A stretch of DNA of 64,000 nucleotides, taken from assembly GCA_029260495.1 (NCBI GenBank), contig JAJDDD010000020.1:310001-374000 (forward strand). The letters run 5' to 3'. Positions 15,201 through 23,016 of this stretch are shown in pieces. Source of the DNA: Phycisphaerales bacterium. Lineage in GTDB: Bacteria; Planctomycetota; Phycisphaerae; Phycisphaerales; UBA1924. How positions within the stretch are numbered: the first letter of the stretch is position 1; every line of letters starts with the position of its first letter. The position numbers were made by a program, and so were the translations under genes. Below the pieces are notes generated by a model. That model did no database searches, was not told the DNA's origin, and saw only the letters and a list, made by a program, of their open reading frames with translations.

Positions 15201-16799
15201 GGTTGCTTCGTCGAGGATGAGGACGGCGGGATCGCGCAGAAGAGCGCGTGCGAGTGTGATGCGCTGCTTTTCGCCGCGAGAGAAGCGGCCGGTGATTTCA
15301 TCAGTGCTGGCGCCATATCCTGTGGGAAGGGCGTCGATGAAGTCGTGAGCTCCGGTGAGTTTGCAGACATCGACGATTTCATCGACGGTCGCGTTGGTGC
15401 GGGCGTACAAAAGGTTCTCGAAAATGGAGCAGTTAAAGAGGAAGACCTCCTGAAACGCGATGCCGACGCAGCGGCGCAGGCTGCGGACGGGCAGGGTGTC
15501 GGCGTCGGCGTCGTCAAAGAACATCTTGCCCTGCGTGGGACGATTGAAACGTGAGATCAGGCTGACGAGCGTCGTCTTGCCGGCGCCGCTGGGGCCGACG
15601 ACGGCGATGTGCTCACCTTGAGCGATGGAGAGATTGATATTTTCGAGGACGGGGCTGTTCTCGTCATAACCAAAGGAGACGTTGTCGAAGGTGATAGCGC
15701 CTTTGAGAACGAGCGGGCGATCGTCGGCGCTGTCACCCGCGCCGAGTTCTGTGGCTTCCTCTTCGAGCAGTTCAGAGATGCGTTCAATGCTCCCGGTGGC
15801 GCGGGCGAGATGGGCGGCGCCGGAGAGGACCTCCAGGACGGTGGGATAGAGCATGGTGACGTAGCCGAAGAACATGAAGAACTCGCCAACGGTCATGGTT
15901 CGAGTGACGACCTGCCAGGCGCCGAACCCGAGCAAAAGGACAGTGCCGACGCCGATGAGAAGGTCGGCGGCGACTTTCTGGGAAAAGTGGAAACGCTGGG
16001 TGCGAATCTGACTTCGGCGTGTGGCGTTGATGGCGCGGCTGAATTGCTGGCTTTCTCGGCGCTCAGCGGAGAAGCCCTTCACAACTTCGACACCGAGGAT
16101 GCGCTCGACGAGCGAGCCGTACACATCGGAAAGATGCTCCTGGGCCTGCGTGTGGCTGCGCTTGAGTGGAGCGTGAAAATATCGGTACGCAAGGAAGTGC
16201 AACGGGAGGACGAGAGCGCTGACAGCAGCGAGTTTCCAGTTCACCACGAAGATGATGATGAGCAGGATGTGAAACATGAGAACATTCAGAAGCAGAGTGG
16301 GGAACTTGTCCTGAATGAAGAGCTGAATTTTGTAGGTGTCATCAAGAACGCGCGAGCTGATGCGTCCGACCTGATTGGCGCGGTAAAAGTCAAGCCCAAG
16401 CCGCTGAAGGTGCTCGAAGAGCTCTGAGCGCTGCGCGACACAGAGATCTTCTGCGATGCGGACGGAAAACATGCGACTCGTGAAGAAGAAGACATTGCGC
16501 ACGACATAGAGAAGTGCGACACCGGGGAGAATGATCCACAGCAGGCGCCAGTTGCCCTCGACGCCGTCCGTGGGGAATACGTCATCGACGAGCACTTTGA
16601 GCGCGAAGGGGAGGACCATATTGGTTGCGGCGAGAGCAGTGAGAAGGAGCAGGACGAGCGCCAGAGGCCAGAAAAAGGGCCTGAGCATGCTGGTGAAAAG
16701 TTCGCCACCGGAGGGGCCTGCTTGTGATTCGCGTTGTGACAAGCTGGCCGCCTTCATGCTCCGAGGGGTGCGACTGTCGAGGGGACGCCGATCTCTCAT
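12216..16799 (-). CDS. ABC exporter fused to a secretin (single 1527-residue frame)
   Basis: Residues 1-590 form a complete ABC exporter half-transporter: membrane helices at about 35-310, Walker A GPSGAGKTT (402-410), a deviant signature FSRGE (506-510), Walker B 'VLILDEATASLD' (526-537) and H-loop 'MITHD' (559-563). An acidic, Pro-rich linker (590-615) leads to a hydrophobic stretch and a lipobox-like ALTTSC with Cys 636. After that come secretin N-type regions (about 740-960) and a secretin core (about 975-1215, from 'RQVFIEGMILEISESGLKEL' to 'REVIIVLTPYVLTDGD'). A ~310-residue C-terminal domain of unknown type follows. No in-frame ATG, GTG or TTG lies shortly before the lipobox, so an independent secretin start is not visible. 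It follows sthA after 117 bp. Either a true fusion or two genes merged by a lost base. Confidence 0.8.
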   Translation of the reverse strand: MRDRRPLDSRTPRSMKAASLSQRESQAGPSGGELFTSMLRPFFWPLALVLLLLTALAATNMVLPFALKVLVDDVFPTDGVEGNWRLLWIILPGVALLYVVRNVFFFTSRMFSVRIAEDLCVAQRSELFEHLQRLGLDFYRANQVGRISSRVLDDTYKIQLFIQDKFPTLLLNVLMFHILLIIIFVVNWKLAAVSALVLPLHFLAYRYFHAPLKRSHTQAQEHLSDVYGSLVERILGVEVVKGFSAERRESQQFSRAINATRRSQIRTQRFHFSQKVAADLLIGVGTVLLLGFGAWQVVTRTMTVGEFFMFFGYVTMLYPTVLEVLSGAAHLARATGSIERISELLEEEATELGAGDSADDRPLVLKGAITFDNVSFGYDENSPVLENINLSIAQGEHIAVVGPSGAGKTTLVSLISRFNRPTQGKMFFDDADADTLPVRSLRRCVGIAFQEVFLFNCSIFENLLYARTNATVDEIVDVCKLTGAHDFIDALPTGYGASTDEITGRFSRGEKQRITLARALLRDPAVLILDEATASLDPESSVRIMRDILDQMAGRTVVMITHDPEIAHMANRIIHIAEGRIVEIETVRHSPSQSNDEDNEDAAPATPIPPQSSNGFGPAASCLGAALLVGALTTSCVSETKIADRSVQMESPRVSHGWLTEESDAATQQALLDAIETQEAQDRLAQLRAQVELLEQTEVLQKKPNPADQPTAREARAANQTVEISRFPADAGKLHALPKLSPIEIGEIIDALKLRLQTELGYAHAGPVIADMLPALPDRVARGDIIARSTDEGLRVIRLGYRSFVSQAAQLWVYAVLIKPETVVVNPDMPAIEPAVAEALASLDYMRETLSVADLDAETIQLSFVDAAQALAALRAVGVTIVAAADQTPETIEFSRLPIVATMPAPHPDATTLIGQEQQVGRDNRGLTIIPSVASKLPNQTVAGPLAQLLLLSHPAHPEQASKVRSLLNDLIDVPARQVFIEGMILEISESGLKELGIEWQLADGSARAILGSLIPGAAGNQTLDFLFDDNQSLAANFRTQIRALIRDGKAEILSRPSILTLDNRQATIRVGEDIPIATSQEGTSGNSNKIAFDFRYIPTGILLNVRPRIDAASDQISMQIDTTVSARVPGADLEIRDADNVLLASAPTISSRRVQTYARIANNTPFIIGGLVSRDESVIEEKVPLLGDLPFVGALFRSESRLTAKREVIIVLTPYVLTDGDSLGRTIPKTEDQFDTFGNELFRDAYRLREEEVFDLEFLFKNKRLVLYKSLADHVAQRNFPLAQQPPFSLFVDDRIPSEDIVVHRMIYEVVKRLQTDARVGNDRIIYFEPDPSAGYRVQFLEHLMSRLGDGAALESFFTQNPDRALALTYTYDRELMRPGALGTEPVPEIMSIPCASREEWGKLLWDLNQPLTDGRQRYTILLHSPQDLTRLRRALLLKRIIHLNGGEERMTVRNFSVGKMIRMPDIKSDRIFVIDADVARYFYHTEHYYPATTQAIERAIMNLDEALREPELAPYLDGAQLPESP

Positions 16800-16916
16800 C
16801 GGCGCGCTGAGAACGTGCGATTATCGGAGATCATCGCGATCAGTGTAGATGCGTTCAGAAATCGCGTGGAGATTTTCTGCGCTTTGGCGCCATCCATCAC
16901 TGGAAACGGGCGTGAG

Positions 16917-18347
16917 TTACGCAGCGGCCTGGAAGAGCGTTGGGAGAGGCGCCTCGGAGCAGGGTGCGCCCTGACGGTTGATGCCGTCGAGAGCAGCGAC
17001 TTTGTAGCACTCAGCGAGGGTGGGATAGTTGAAGACATTGTTGACGAAGTAGTCGATGGTTCCGCCGAGCGTCATGACCGCCTGGCCGATGTGGATGAGC
17101 TCGGTGGCGCCTTCGCCGATGATGTGGACGCCGAGAATGGAGCGATCTTCGGCGTGGAAGAGGATTTTGAGGATTCCGGCCTGATCGCCGATGATCTGCC
17201 CGCGTGAAATTTCCGAATAGCGCGCGACGCCAACTTCATAGGGAATATTGTCGCGCGTGAGGGCTGCTTCGTCACGGCCGACGATGGATATTTCCGGAAT
17301 GGTGTAGATGCCGTAGGGGAAGAGCTCCGGGTGGCTGTCGCGTTCGACGCCGAAGGCGAGGCTGGTGGCGAGGCGACCCTGCTCCATGGAAGTTGAGGCG
17401 AGCGCGGGGAAGCCGATGACATCGCCGGCAGCGAGAATATGGGGAACTTCGGTTTGCATGCGCTCGTTAACACTGAGCCGGCCGCGATTGTCTGCGGTGA
17501 GGCCCGCGTTGTCGAGGCAAAGCTTTCCGGTGGCTCCCTGGCGACCGATGGTATAGAGGAGCACGCGCGACGTGACCTGCTTGCCGCTCACGAGCTTGGC
17601 GCGGACGCCTTCAAGATTCATAGAAATTTCATCGACATCTTCGCCGAGCAGAAGTCGAATGCCAGCGCGACGGACCTGATATTGCAGGGATTCGACGATC
17701 TCGGAGTCGAGCATCTCAAGCAGGCGGGGGCGGCGATCGATCAGCGTCACCTTGACGCCGACCGCTTGGAGCATGCATGCGTATTCAACACCGATGACGC
17801 CGGCGCCGACGATGGTTATTGAAGAAGGCAGACTCTCGAGTTGGAGAAGTTCGTCAGAATCGATCACACGCCCCGGAGTGAAGGGAACATTGTCGGGACG
17901 GGCTGGCTCTGTGCCGGTGGCGATGAGGATGCAATCGCCAGTGATGTCGGTGTGGGCGCCGTACCGAGAGACGCGAATGGTGTGCGGGTCAACGAAGGAG
18001 GCGCGGCCCTGGACGACATCAACATTGTTGCGGCGCATCTGCCCGCGGATGACATCAACCTCGCGACGGATGATGTGATTGCAGCGAAAGATAAGATCGT
18101 TCATGGTGATGTCATGCTTGACGGCGTAGCTCTCGCCGTAGACCGAGCGCTCGCGGTATCCGGTGAGATGCATGACTGCTTCGCGGATGGACTTTGAGGG
18201 GATGGTGCCGGTGTGGATGCAGACGCCGCCGGGCGCTTCCTGAGCCTCGATGAGGGCGACGCGCTTTCCGAGCTTGGCGGCGTTGACCGCGCCTTTCTGG
18301 CCTGCGGGTCCGGAGCCGATGACGATGAGGTCGAAGTGGCCGAGCAT
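16917..18347 (-). CDS. sthA: Soluble pyridine nucleotide transhydrogenase
   Basis: A 476-residue flavoprotein of the pyridine nucleotide-disulfide oxidoreductase family. The FAD motif 'DLIVIGSGPAGQKGAVNA' is at residues 6-23. The usual redox CxxxxC is replaced by 'IHTGTIPSKSIREA', which is the SthA pattern rather than lipoamide dehydrogenase. The NAD(P) motif 'ITIVGAGVIGVEYA' and the FAD contact 'HILAAGDVIGFPALAS' follow. SthA interconverts NADPH and NADH in the cytosol. ATG 18347 places the FAD motif at the usual distance; the frame is open to 18428 but the extra residues do not fit the family. It has a length close to E. coli SthA. Confidence 0.92.
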   Translation of the reverse strand: MLGHFDLIVIGSGPAGQKGAVNAAKLGKRVALIEAQEAPGGVCIHTGTIPSKSIREAVMHLTGYRERSVYGESYAVKHDITMNDLIFRCNHIIRREVDVIRGQMRRNNVDVVQGRASFVDPHTIRVSRYGAHTDITGDCILIATGTEPARPDNVPFTPGRVIDSDELLQLESLPSSITIVGAGVIGVEYACMLQAVGVKVTLIDRRPRLLEMLDSEIVESLQYQVRRAGIRLLLGEDVDEISMNLEGVRAKLVSGKQVTSRVLLYTIGRQGATGKLCLDNAGLTADNRGRLSVNERMQTEVPHILAAGDVIGFPALASTSMEQGRLATSLAFGVERDSHPELFPYGIYTIPEISIVGRDEAALTRDNIPYEVGVARYSEISRGQIIGDQAGILKILFHAEDRSILGVHIIGEGATELIHIGQAVMTLGGTIDYFVNNVFNYPTLAECYKVAALDGINRQGAPCSEAPLPTLFQAAA

Positions 18348-18884
18348 GTCGATTCTCTTTTCGATTCTTGCGATGCAGGGAGCGCACAAACCAGGGGACG
18401 CCTGAAAACCCTGCTGATAATGCGTCAATCGGCGGAATTGGGGCCAGCGTTGACGCGCGCGATCGTGGGACTTGAGCTTTGCATATGTCAGCGTCCGAGA
18501 AGAGAGGAGTCTCGCCGGCGCGTCTGCGGGCCGGCGACGCCAAGACAGGCGAGTCGACTTGCCAGCGCAACAGGACCAGGGTGTCAGGAATACGCCTGAT
18601 TTTTGGGTAAACCATTGCTCAAACGGGCCTGGGCCCTACACTTCAGTCGATTGGGAATACTGCTTGTGCATGCCTTCGTGGGCAGAACATTCGTGGGTCG
18701 TACAGAGATGACGATGAGATGTTTTCGGACGACGCGGACTGGGACGCTCAGTTGAAGAGTTTCCTGCGGGCTTGTTGGGCAGACCACAAGCCAGCGCCCT
18801 CGCAGCGAGTGAGGACGCGGGCTTTAAGAGAGAGAAGAACGATTCGCCCATGAGAACGGCGGATCATGTGGAGGAGCTGGGAGA
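18348..18884. other. Intergenic region, divergent sthA / cytochrome
   Basis: About 540 bp between the divergent starts of sthA and the cytochrome gene. It must hold both promoters. I see no convincing -35/-10 pair, riboswitch or strong hairpin. A 44-codon frame at 18719-18853 is the only coding candidate. Confidence 0.5.
18719..18853 (+). CDS. Possible 44-residue small protein
   Basis: ATG 18719 to TGA 18853 gives a 44-residue peptide starting 'MFSDDADWDAQLKSFL', acidic at the N-terminus and Arg-rich at the C-terminus. It lies just upstream of the cytochrome gene on the same strand. There is only a weak GAG-type ribosome site and no known family. It could be a leader peptide or chance. Confidence 0.22.
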   Translation: MFSDDADWDAQLKSFLRACWADHKPAPSQRVRTRALRERRTIRP

Positions 18885-20831
18885 ATGTCGTTTAAACCTG
18901 GGAAGAGCGTCGGCGCGATGGCGGCGGCGATGGGAATCGGCGCCGTTGTGCTCATTGGGCTGGCGGCCGGCCGGACAGCATCGGCTGAAGGTGATCCGGC
19001 TGCGCGAGGCGGGCAGGTGCAACTGAACACCACGCTGGCGGATTTCTTCGAGCCGGGCACGCAGCCAATCCAGGCCGGCGATCCCTTTGTGCCGGTCTTT
19101 TCTGCGGTCGGATGCAGGAACTGCCACGGGAACTTCTTCAATAACGGCTTGCCGCTCGAAGGTGAACCCCTGCGCAACTGGGCCGGCAGCATGATGGGGC
19201 AGACGATCCGGGACCCGATCTTCCAGGCGGCGCTGACGATTGCAAACCAGGACGCAAACTTCGGCGGGGACTTGTGCCTGCGCTGTCATGCGCCTGGCGC
19301 GTGGGTGACGGGTCGCTCGACGCCCACAGATATGTCCGCGTTTGTGGATCCGTCAGACTTTGAGGGTGTGACATGTCACGCCTGCCATCGGTTTGTTGAT
19401 CCTGTTTATAAACCGGGTGTGAGCCCGCTGATTGATTTCGGCGTGCTGCGCGATCTGGAAACCAGAGGCGAGATGCTTCCAACACAAGTGGGCAATGCCC
19501 AGTTTGTCTTTGATATGGATGATCGCCGGCGCGGTCCATTTAACGATCTGGCGAATCCATTGATTCACGGCGTGCCCGCGGTCTTCTCGCCCTTCCACCA
19601 GACCGCAGAGTTCTGCGGACAGTGCCACGATGTCAGCAATCCAGCCTTCGAGCGCCAGCCCGACGGCACATATGAGCTCGGCGCGCTGGATGCGCCGCAT
19701 GCGACGCTATTGAAAGAGGACATGGTCCCCGAGCAGCGCACCTACAGCGAATGGCTGCACAGTGACTTTGGCAATGGCGGCGTGCAGATGAACGGTCGAT
19801 TCGGGGGCAATCATCCGACGGGCGTCATGGAGACCTGTCAGGATTGCCATATGCCTGATGTTGAATCTCCCGGGTGCGTCATCAATGGTTTCCCAGCGCG
19901 GCCGAACATGCCTCAGCACGCTCTCTCCGGCGCCAACACCTGGGTGCTGAAAGCGGTGCGCGATCTCTACGACGATTTCGAGACGAATCTATCTGATGAA
20001 ACGCTGGCAGATGGATTGGCGCGCGTGCAGGAAATGCACACGAACGCCTCAGACATGGACCTTTCCCACGATGGGGTCGATCTCAATGTGCGCGTCACCA
20101 ACATGACCGGACACAAACTCCCAACCGGGTATCCCGAGGGACGGCGGATGTGGCTGAACGTCAGGTTCTTCGACGAGAACAGTCAGTTGGTCGCTGAGCA
20201 CGGCGCCTATGACGAAGTCACAGCGACTCTGAACGAAGGCGACACCAAGATCTATGAAATGAAACTGGGTCTGACCGATTCGGTGGCGCAGGCGGTGGGC
20301 CTTCCTTCGGGCGAATCCCAGCATGTGCTGCTGTTCAATGAGGTGCTTAAGGACAATCGAATCCCGCCGATGGGCTTTACCAACGTGAACTTCGAAGCGA
20401 TTCAATCAGCGCCAATCGGCGCCGCGTATGCTGACGGTCAGCACTGGGATGACACAATGTTTGCCATCCCAGCAGGCGCTGAAACAGCAAGTGTGACGCT
20501 CTTCTACCAGACGACATCGAAGCGCTACATCGAGTTTCTGCGCGACGCGAACGTCACCAACAACCTCGGGCAGGTCGCCTACGACCAGTGGGAACTGCAC
20601 GGCAAGAGCGAGCCGGCGGTGATGGATCAGGTGTTGATCAGCTTTGTGAGCGGGATTTCGCCTGCGGACCTGAATGGCGACGGCCAAATCGGAGCTGCGG
20701 ACTTTGCGATTCTGCTCGGCTCGTGGGGACCGTGCCCGCCGGCGCCAACGCCTTGCGCTGCGGACCTCGACTCCGACGGAACAGTTGGATCAAGCGATCT
20801 TGCAGTTCTGCTGGGTCTGTGGGGCACATGA
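18885..20831 (+). CDS. Exported five-heme cytochrome c with dockerin-like tail
   Basis: A 648-residue protein with a signal peptide (hydrophobic 11-28, cleavage near 34). Five CxxCH heme-binding motifs are visible: CRNCH (about 77), CLRCH (131), CHACH (164), CGQCH (about 243) and CQDCH (about 323). The middle part is beta-rich. Two dockerin-like elements lie at the C-terminus ('DLNGDGQIGAADFAILLGSW' and 'DLDSDGTVGSSDLAVLLGLW'). The fold resembles cytochrome c554-type multiheme proteins of periplasmic electron transfer. The ATG is preceded by GGAGGAGCTGGGAG. A strong bidirectional terminator follows. Electron donor and acceptor are unknown. Confidence 0.85.
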   Translation: MSFKPGKSVGAMAAAMGIGAVVLIGLAAGRTASAEGDPAARGGQVQLNTTLADFFEPGTQPIQAGDPFVPVFSAVGCRNCHGNFFNNGLPLEGEPLRNWAGSMMGQTIRDPIFQAALTIANQDANFGGDLCLRCHAPGAWVTGRSTPTDMSAFVDPSDFEGVTCHACHRFVDPVYKPGVSPLIDFGVLRDLETRGEMLPTQVGNAQFVFDMDDRRRGPFNDLANPLIHGVPAVFSPFHQTAEFCGQCHDVSNPAFERQPDGTYELGALDAPHATLLKEDMVPEQRTYSEWLHSDFGNGGVQMNGRFGGNHPTGVMETCQDCHMPDVESPGCVINGFPARPNMPQHALSGANTWVLKAVRDLYDDFETNLSDETLADGLARVQEMHTNASDMDLSHDGVDLNVRVTNMTGHKLPTGYPEGRRMWLNVRFFDENSQLVAEHGAYDEVTATLNEGDTKIYEMKLGLTDSVAQAVGLPSGESQHVLLFNEVLKDNRIPPMGFTNVNFEAIQSAPIGAAYADGQHWDDTMFAIPAGAETASVTLFYQTTSKRYIEFLRDANVTNNLGQVAYDQWELHGKSEPAVMDQVLISFVSGISPADLNGDGQIGAADFAILLGSWGPCPPAPTPCAADLDSDGTVGSSDLAVLLGLWGT

Positions 20832-20884
20832 GTTGAACATCACATCTCCGACCCAAGTGGGACGGTGATGAACAAACAAAAAAA

Positions 20885-20922
20885 GCGAGCCGGCGCCGCG
20901 TTGCGCTCCGGCTCGCTTTTTT
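20885..20922 (+). terminator. Bidirectional rho-independent terminator
   Basis: A perfect 9-bp stem, GCGAGCCGG (20885-20893) with CCGGCTCGC (20908-20916), is followed by TTTTTT on the plus strand and preceded by a run of A, which gives a T-tract on the minus strand. It sits between the convergent cytochrome and ASPIC/UnbV genes and can serve both. Confidence 0.92.
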
Positions 20923-20996
20923 ACGTCGCGGGCAAGTCGCCGCGAACCGAGGAGATACAATTCAAACCTCGCGCAAGCTCACAAATTATCGGAAGG

Positions 20997-22739
20997 TCAG
21001 GGCGTGAGCGTCCAACGCGCAAGGAGGATGGCGAGATCGGCGGCGCCGACAAATCCGTCACTATTGAGATCCGTAACGCCGCCCAATGCCCCCCATGTTC
21101 CAAGCAGCATCGCAGCGTCAGCGCTCGCGATGACACCGTCTGTATTGATGTCGCCGATCCCGGCGTAGGTAATGACGAGCCGCTGATTCGGCGCCAGATT
21201 GGTCTTGATGACTGTTGATCCGTCAGGAAAGTCAAAGCGCAGCTCGTCGATGGAGGCTGCCGGGCCGAGTCCGAAGTGAGCGATGAGTTCGCTGGTACTG
21301 AGATAGCTGCACCCGCTGTCGACGAAGCGCGAGTGGATGACGCCGGCTGCGGTGAGCGTGAGTTTGGCGCCGATGCCGTTGGGCGCAAGATTGGAAGCGG
21401 GGCCGGTGTCGATCTCAACGATGAGCCAATCGCCCAGGCTGGCGCCATTGTCATTGCGCCAAAGCTGGAGTTCGCCGCCCCAGGAGAACGCGACAAAATC
21501 AAGATCGCCGTCGCGATCGTAATCGAGACTGACAAGCCCGCGGCCGGAGAGTGTGTGCTCGAAGCCGGCCTGCTGGGCGATTTCCGTAAAAACGCCGCCG
21601 CCGGCATTGAGAAAGACCTTGGCGCGTTCGTTAATGAAGTCCAGATGAGAACCAAAGCCGTTTACTTCGAGAATATCAACGAGCCCGTCGTGATTGACAT
21701 CCGCAGCGACGGTTCCCCATCCCCAGCCGCCATCGTCAACGCCGGCGAGCGCCGCTGTTTCCGTGAAAAAATCGGCGCCGGAGTTCAAATACAGTTTGTT
21801 GCCTTCACGTCCGATCGCGATTTCCTGATGGATCGACGTGACATACCAATCCATGACGCCGTCGTTGTCGAAGTCGGCGCAGGCTTGACCCATGCCGTTG
21901 GAGTCGAGCCCCGCTCCGGAAGCAGCTGTCATGTCGGTGAAGGTTCCGTCGGTGTTGTTAACGTAATACTTGCTGGTGTAGAAATCGCCCGCCAAAAGGA
22001 GTTCGGGCCAGAGGTCGCCGTTCATATCGATGAAGCGCGGGCTGAAGCCGTGTGTGTTGATGTTGAAAACGCCGGCCGCAACGGTGACATCTGTGAACGT
22101 TTCATCGCCATTGTTTTGGAAGAGACGGCAGCCTTCGCTGTTCTGCACCCAGCCGCCGACGAAGAGGTCAAGATCACCGTCGCAGTCATAGTCGCCGAAT
22201 GAGGAGCCAAAACCGTCTGCCATCGCCGGGCTGACGAAGTCAACACCGGCGGCGGTTGCGACGTTGGTAAAGGTTCCGTCGCCGTTGTTCTTGTAGAGTC
22301 GATGATGCCCCGGCGCATAGCCCGAAGCAAGCGTGCCTACGCTGGTGACAAAGACATCAAGATGGCCGTCACGATTGAAGTCTCCCACCGAGGCGCCCAT
22401 GCCCCAGTGTGCCTCGGTGAGTCCCCATGCAGCCGATTGATCGGAAAACGTGCCGTCCGTGTTGTTGATGAAGAGTCTGTCCGTCGTGCCGGTCTGCACA
22501 ACGAAGAGGTCGGGCCAGCCGTCGTTGTTGAAATCGCCCACGGCCCCGCCGGCGACCATCGAGTTTCCCGGGAAACCCGCCATCGTGCCGGGGTGAATAA
22601 TGTTGATTCCCGCAGCCGGCGCCTGATTTGAAAACATCACCTGAGCGCGCGCAGCCGGCGCATCAATAATGACGCCAACTGAACAAGTCATTACAGCGCC
22701 AGCGCGAAGAAAAACACAGGCCCTCTGATCGAAGCCCAT
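20997..22739 (-). CDS. Exported FG-GAP/ASPIC-UnbV protein with dockerin-like tail
   Basis: A 580-residue protein with a signal peptide ending near 'ARAQ' (residue 33). FG-GAP/VCBS-type repeats follow, with Asp-rich loops such as 'GDFNNDGWPDLFV', 'GDFNRDGHLDVFV' and 'GDYDCDGDLDLFV'. From about residue 440 an ASPIC/UnbV domain is recognisable ('NGIGAKLTLTAAG' through 'DFPDGSTVIKTNLAPNQRLV'). The last 50 residues carry a dockerin-like pair ('GDINTDGVIASADAAMLLGT', 'DLNSDGFVGAADLAILLARW'). Such proteins are extracellular propellers, abundant in planctomycetes, of mostly unknown role. The start ATG 22739 directly precedes the signal peptide. Confidence 0.88.
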   Translation of the reverse strand: MGFDQRACVFLRAGAVMTCSVGVIIDAPAARAQVMFSNQAPAAGINIIHPGTMAGFPGNSMVAGGAVGDFNNDGWPDLFVVQTGTTDRLFINNTDGTFSDQSAAWGLTEAHWGMGASVGDFNRDGHLDVFVTSVGTLASGYAPGHHRLYKNNGDGTFTNVATAAGVDFVSPAMADGFGSSFGDYDCDGDLDLFVGGWVQNSEGCRLFQNNGDETFTDVTVAAGVFNINTHGFSPRFIDMNGDLWPELLLAGDFYTSKYYVNNTDGTFTDMTAASGAGLDSNGMGQACADFDNDGVMDWYVTSIHQEIAIGREGNKLYLNSGADFFTETAALAGVDDGGWGWGTVAADVNHDGLVDILEVNGFGSHLDFINERAKVFLNAGGGVFTEIAQQAGFEHTLSGRGLVSLDYDRDGDLDFVAFSWGGELQLWRNDNGASLGDWLIVEIDTGPASNLAPNGIGAKLTLTAAGVIHSRFVDSGCSYLSTSELIAHFGLGPAASIDELRFDFPDGSTVIKTNLAPNQRLVITYAGIGDINTDGVIASADAAMLLGTWGALGGVTDLNSDGFVGAADLAILLARWTLTP

Positions 22740-22814
22740 AAGTGCATCTCCAAATTGTCCGCCCGCAGTTCCGACGCCTGAGCGCCCGCCGCGAGCAATC
22801 CCTCATCCCACAAA

Positions 22815-22897
22815 CTCCCGGGGCGTTGATCGCCCCAAGGGAAACCCTTGCCTGACAATCTACTCGGTCGGGGCGCCTGCCCCAAGGAAAATCCTGG
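22815..22897. repeat. Two related two-hairpin elements
   Basis: Element A (22820-22850): hairpin GGGGCG/CGCCCC with loop TTGAT, then AAGGG-AAA-CCCTT. Element B (22870-22895): GGGGC/GCCCC, then AGGA-AAA-TCCT. Both share the order GGGGCG...CCCCAAGG.AAA.CCT. They lie upstream of deoC and of the divergent ASPIC/UnbV gene. Function is unknown; they might be RNA leader structures or a small interspersed repeat. Confidence 0.45.
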
Positions 22898-23016
22898 GTC
22901 CGAGAACCAAATTCAGCACATTCTGGCTGACCAGCCGTCTGCCTCAGATCGGCGATTCCCCGTCACAGAGCCTTGCTGGACCGGGCGCCAACGCCTCGCG
23001 GGCGTACACTTCTCCC

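Noticed and set aside
22815-22897. CRISPR-like array from the two similar hairpin elements
   Set aside because: Only two imperfect copies with no regular spacer and no cas genes.
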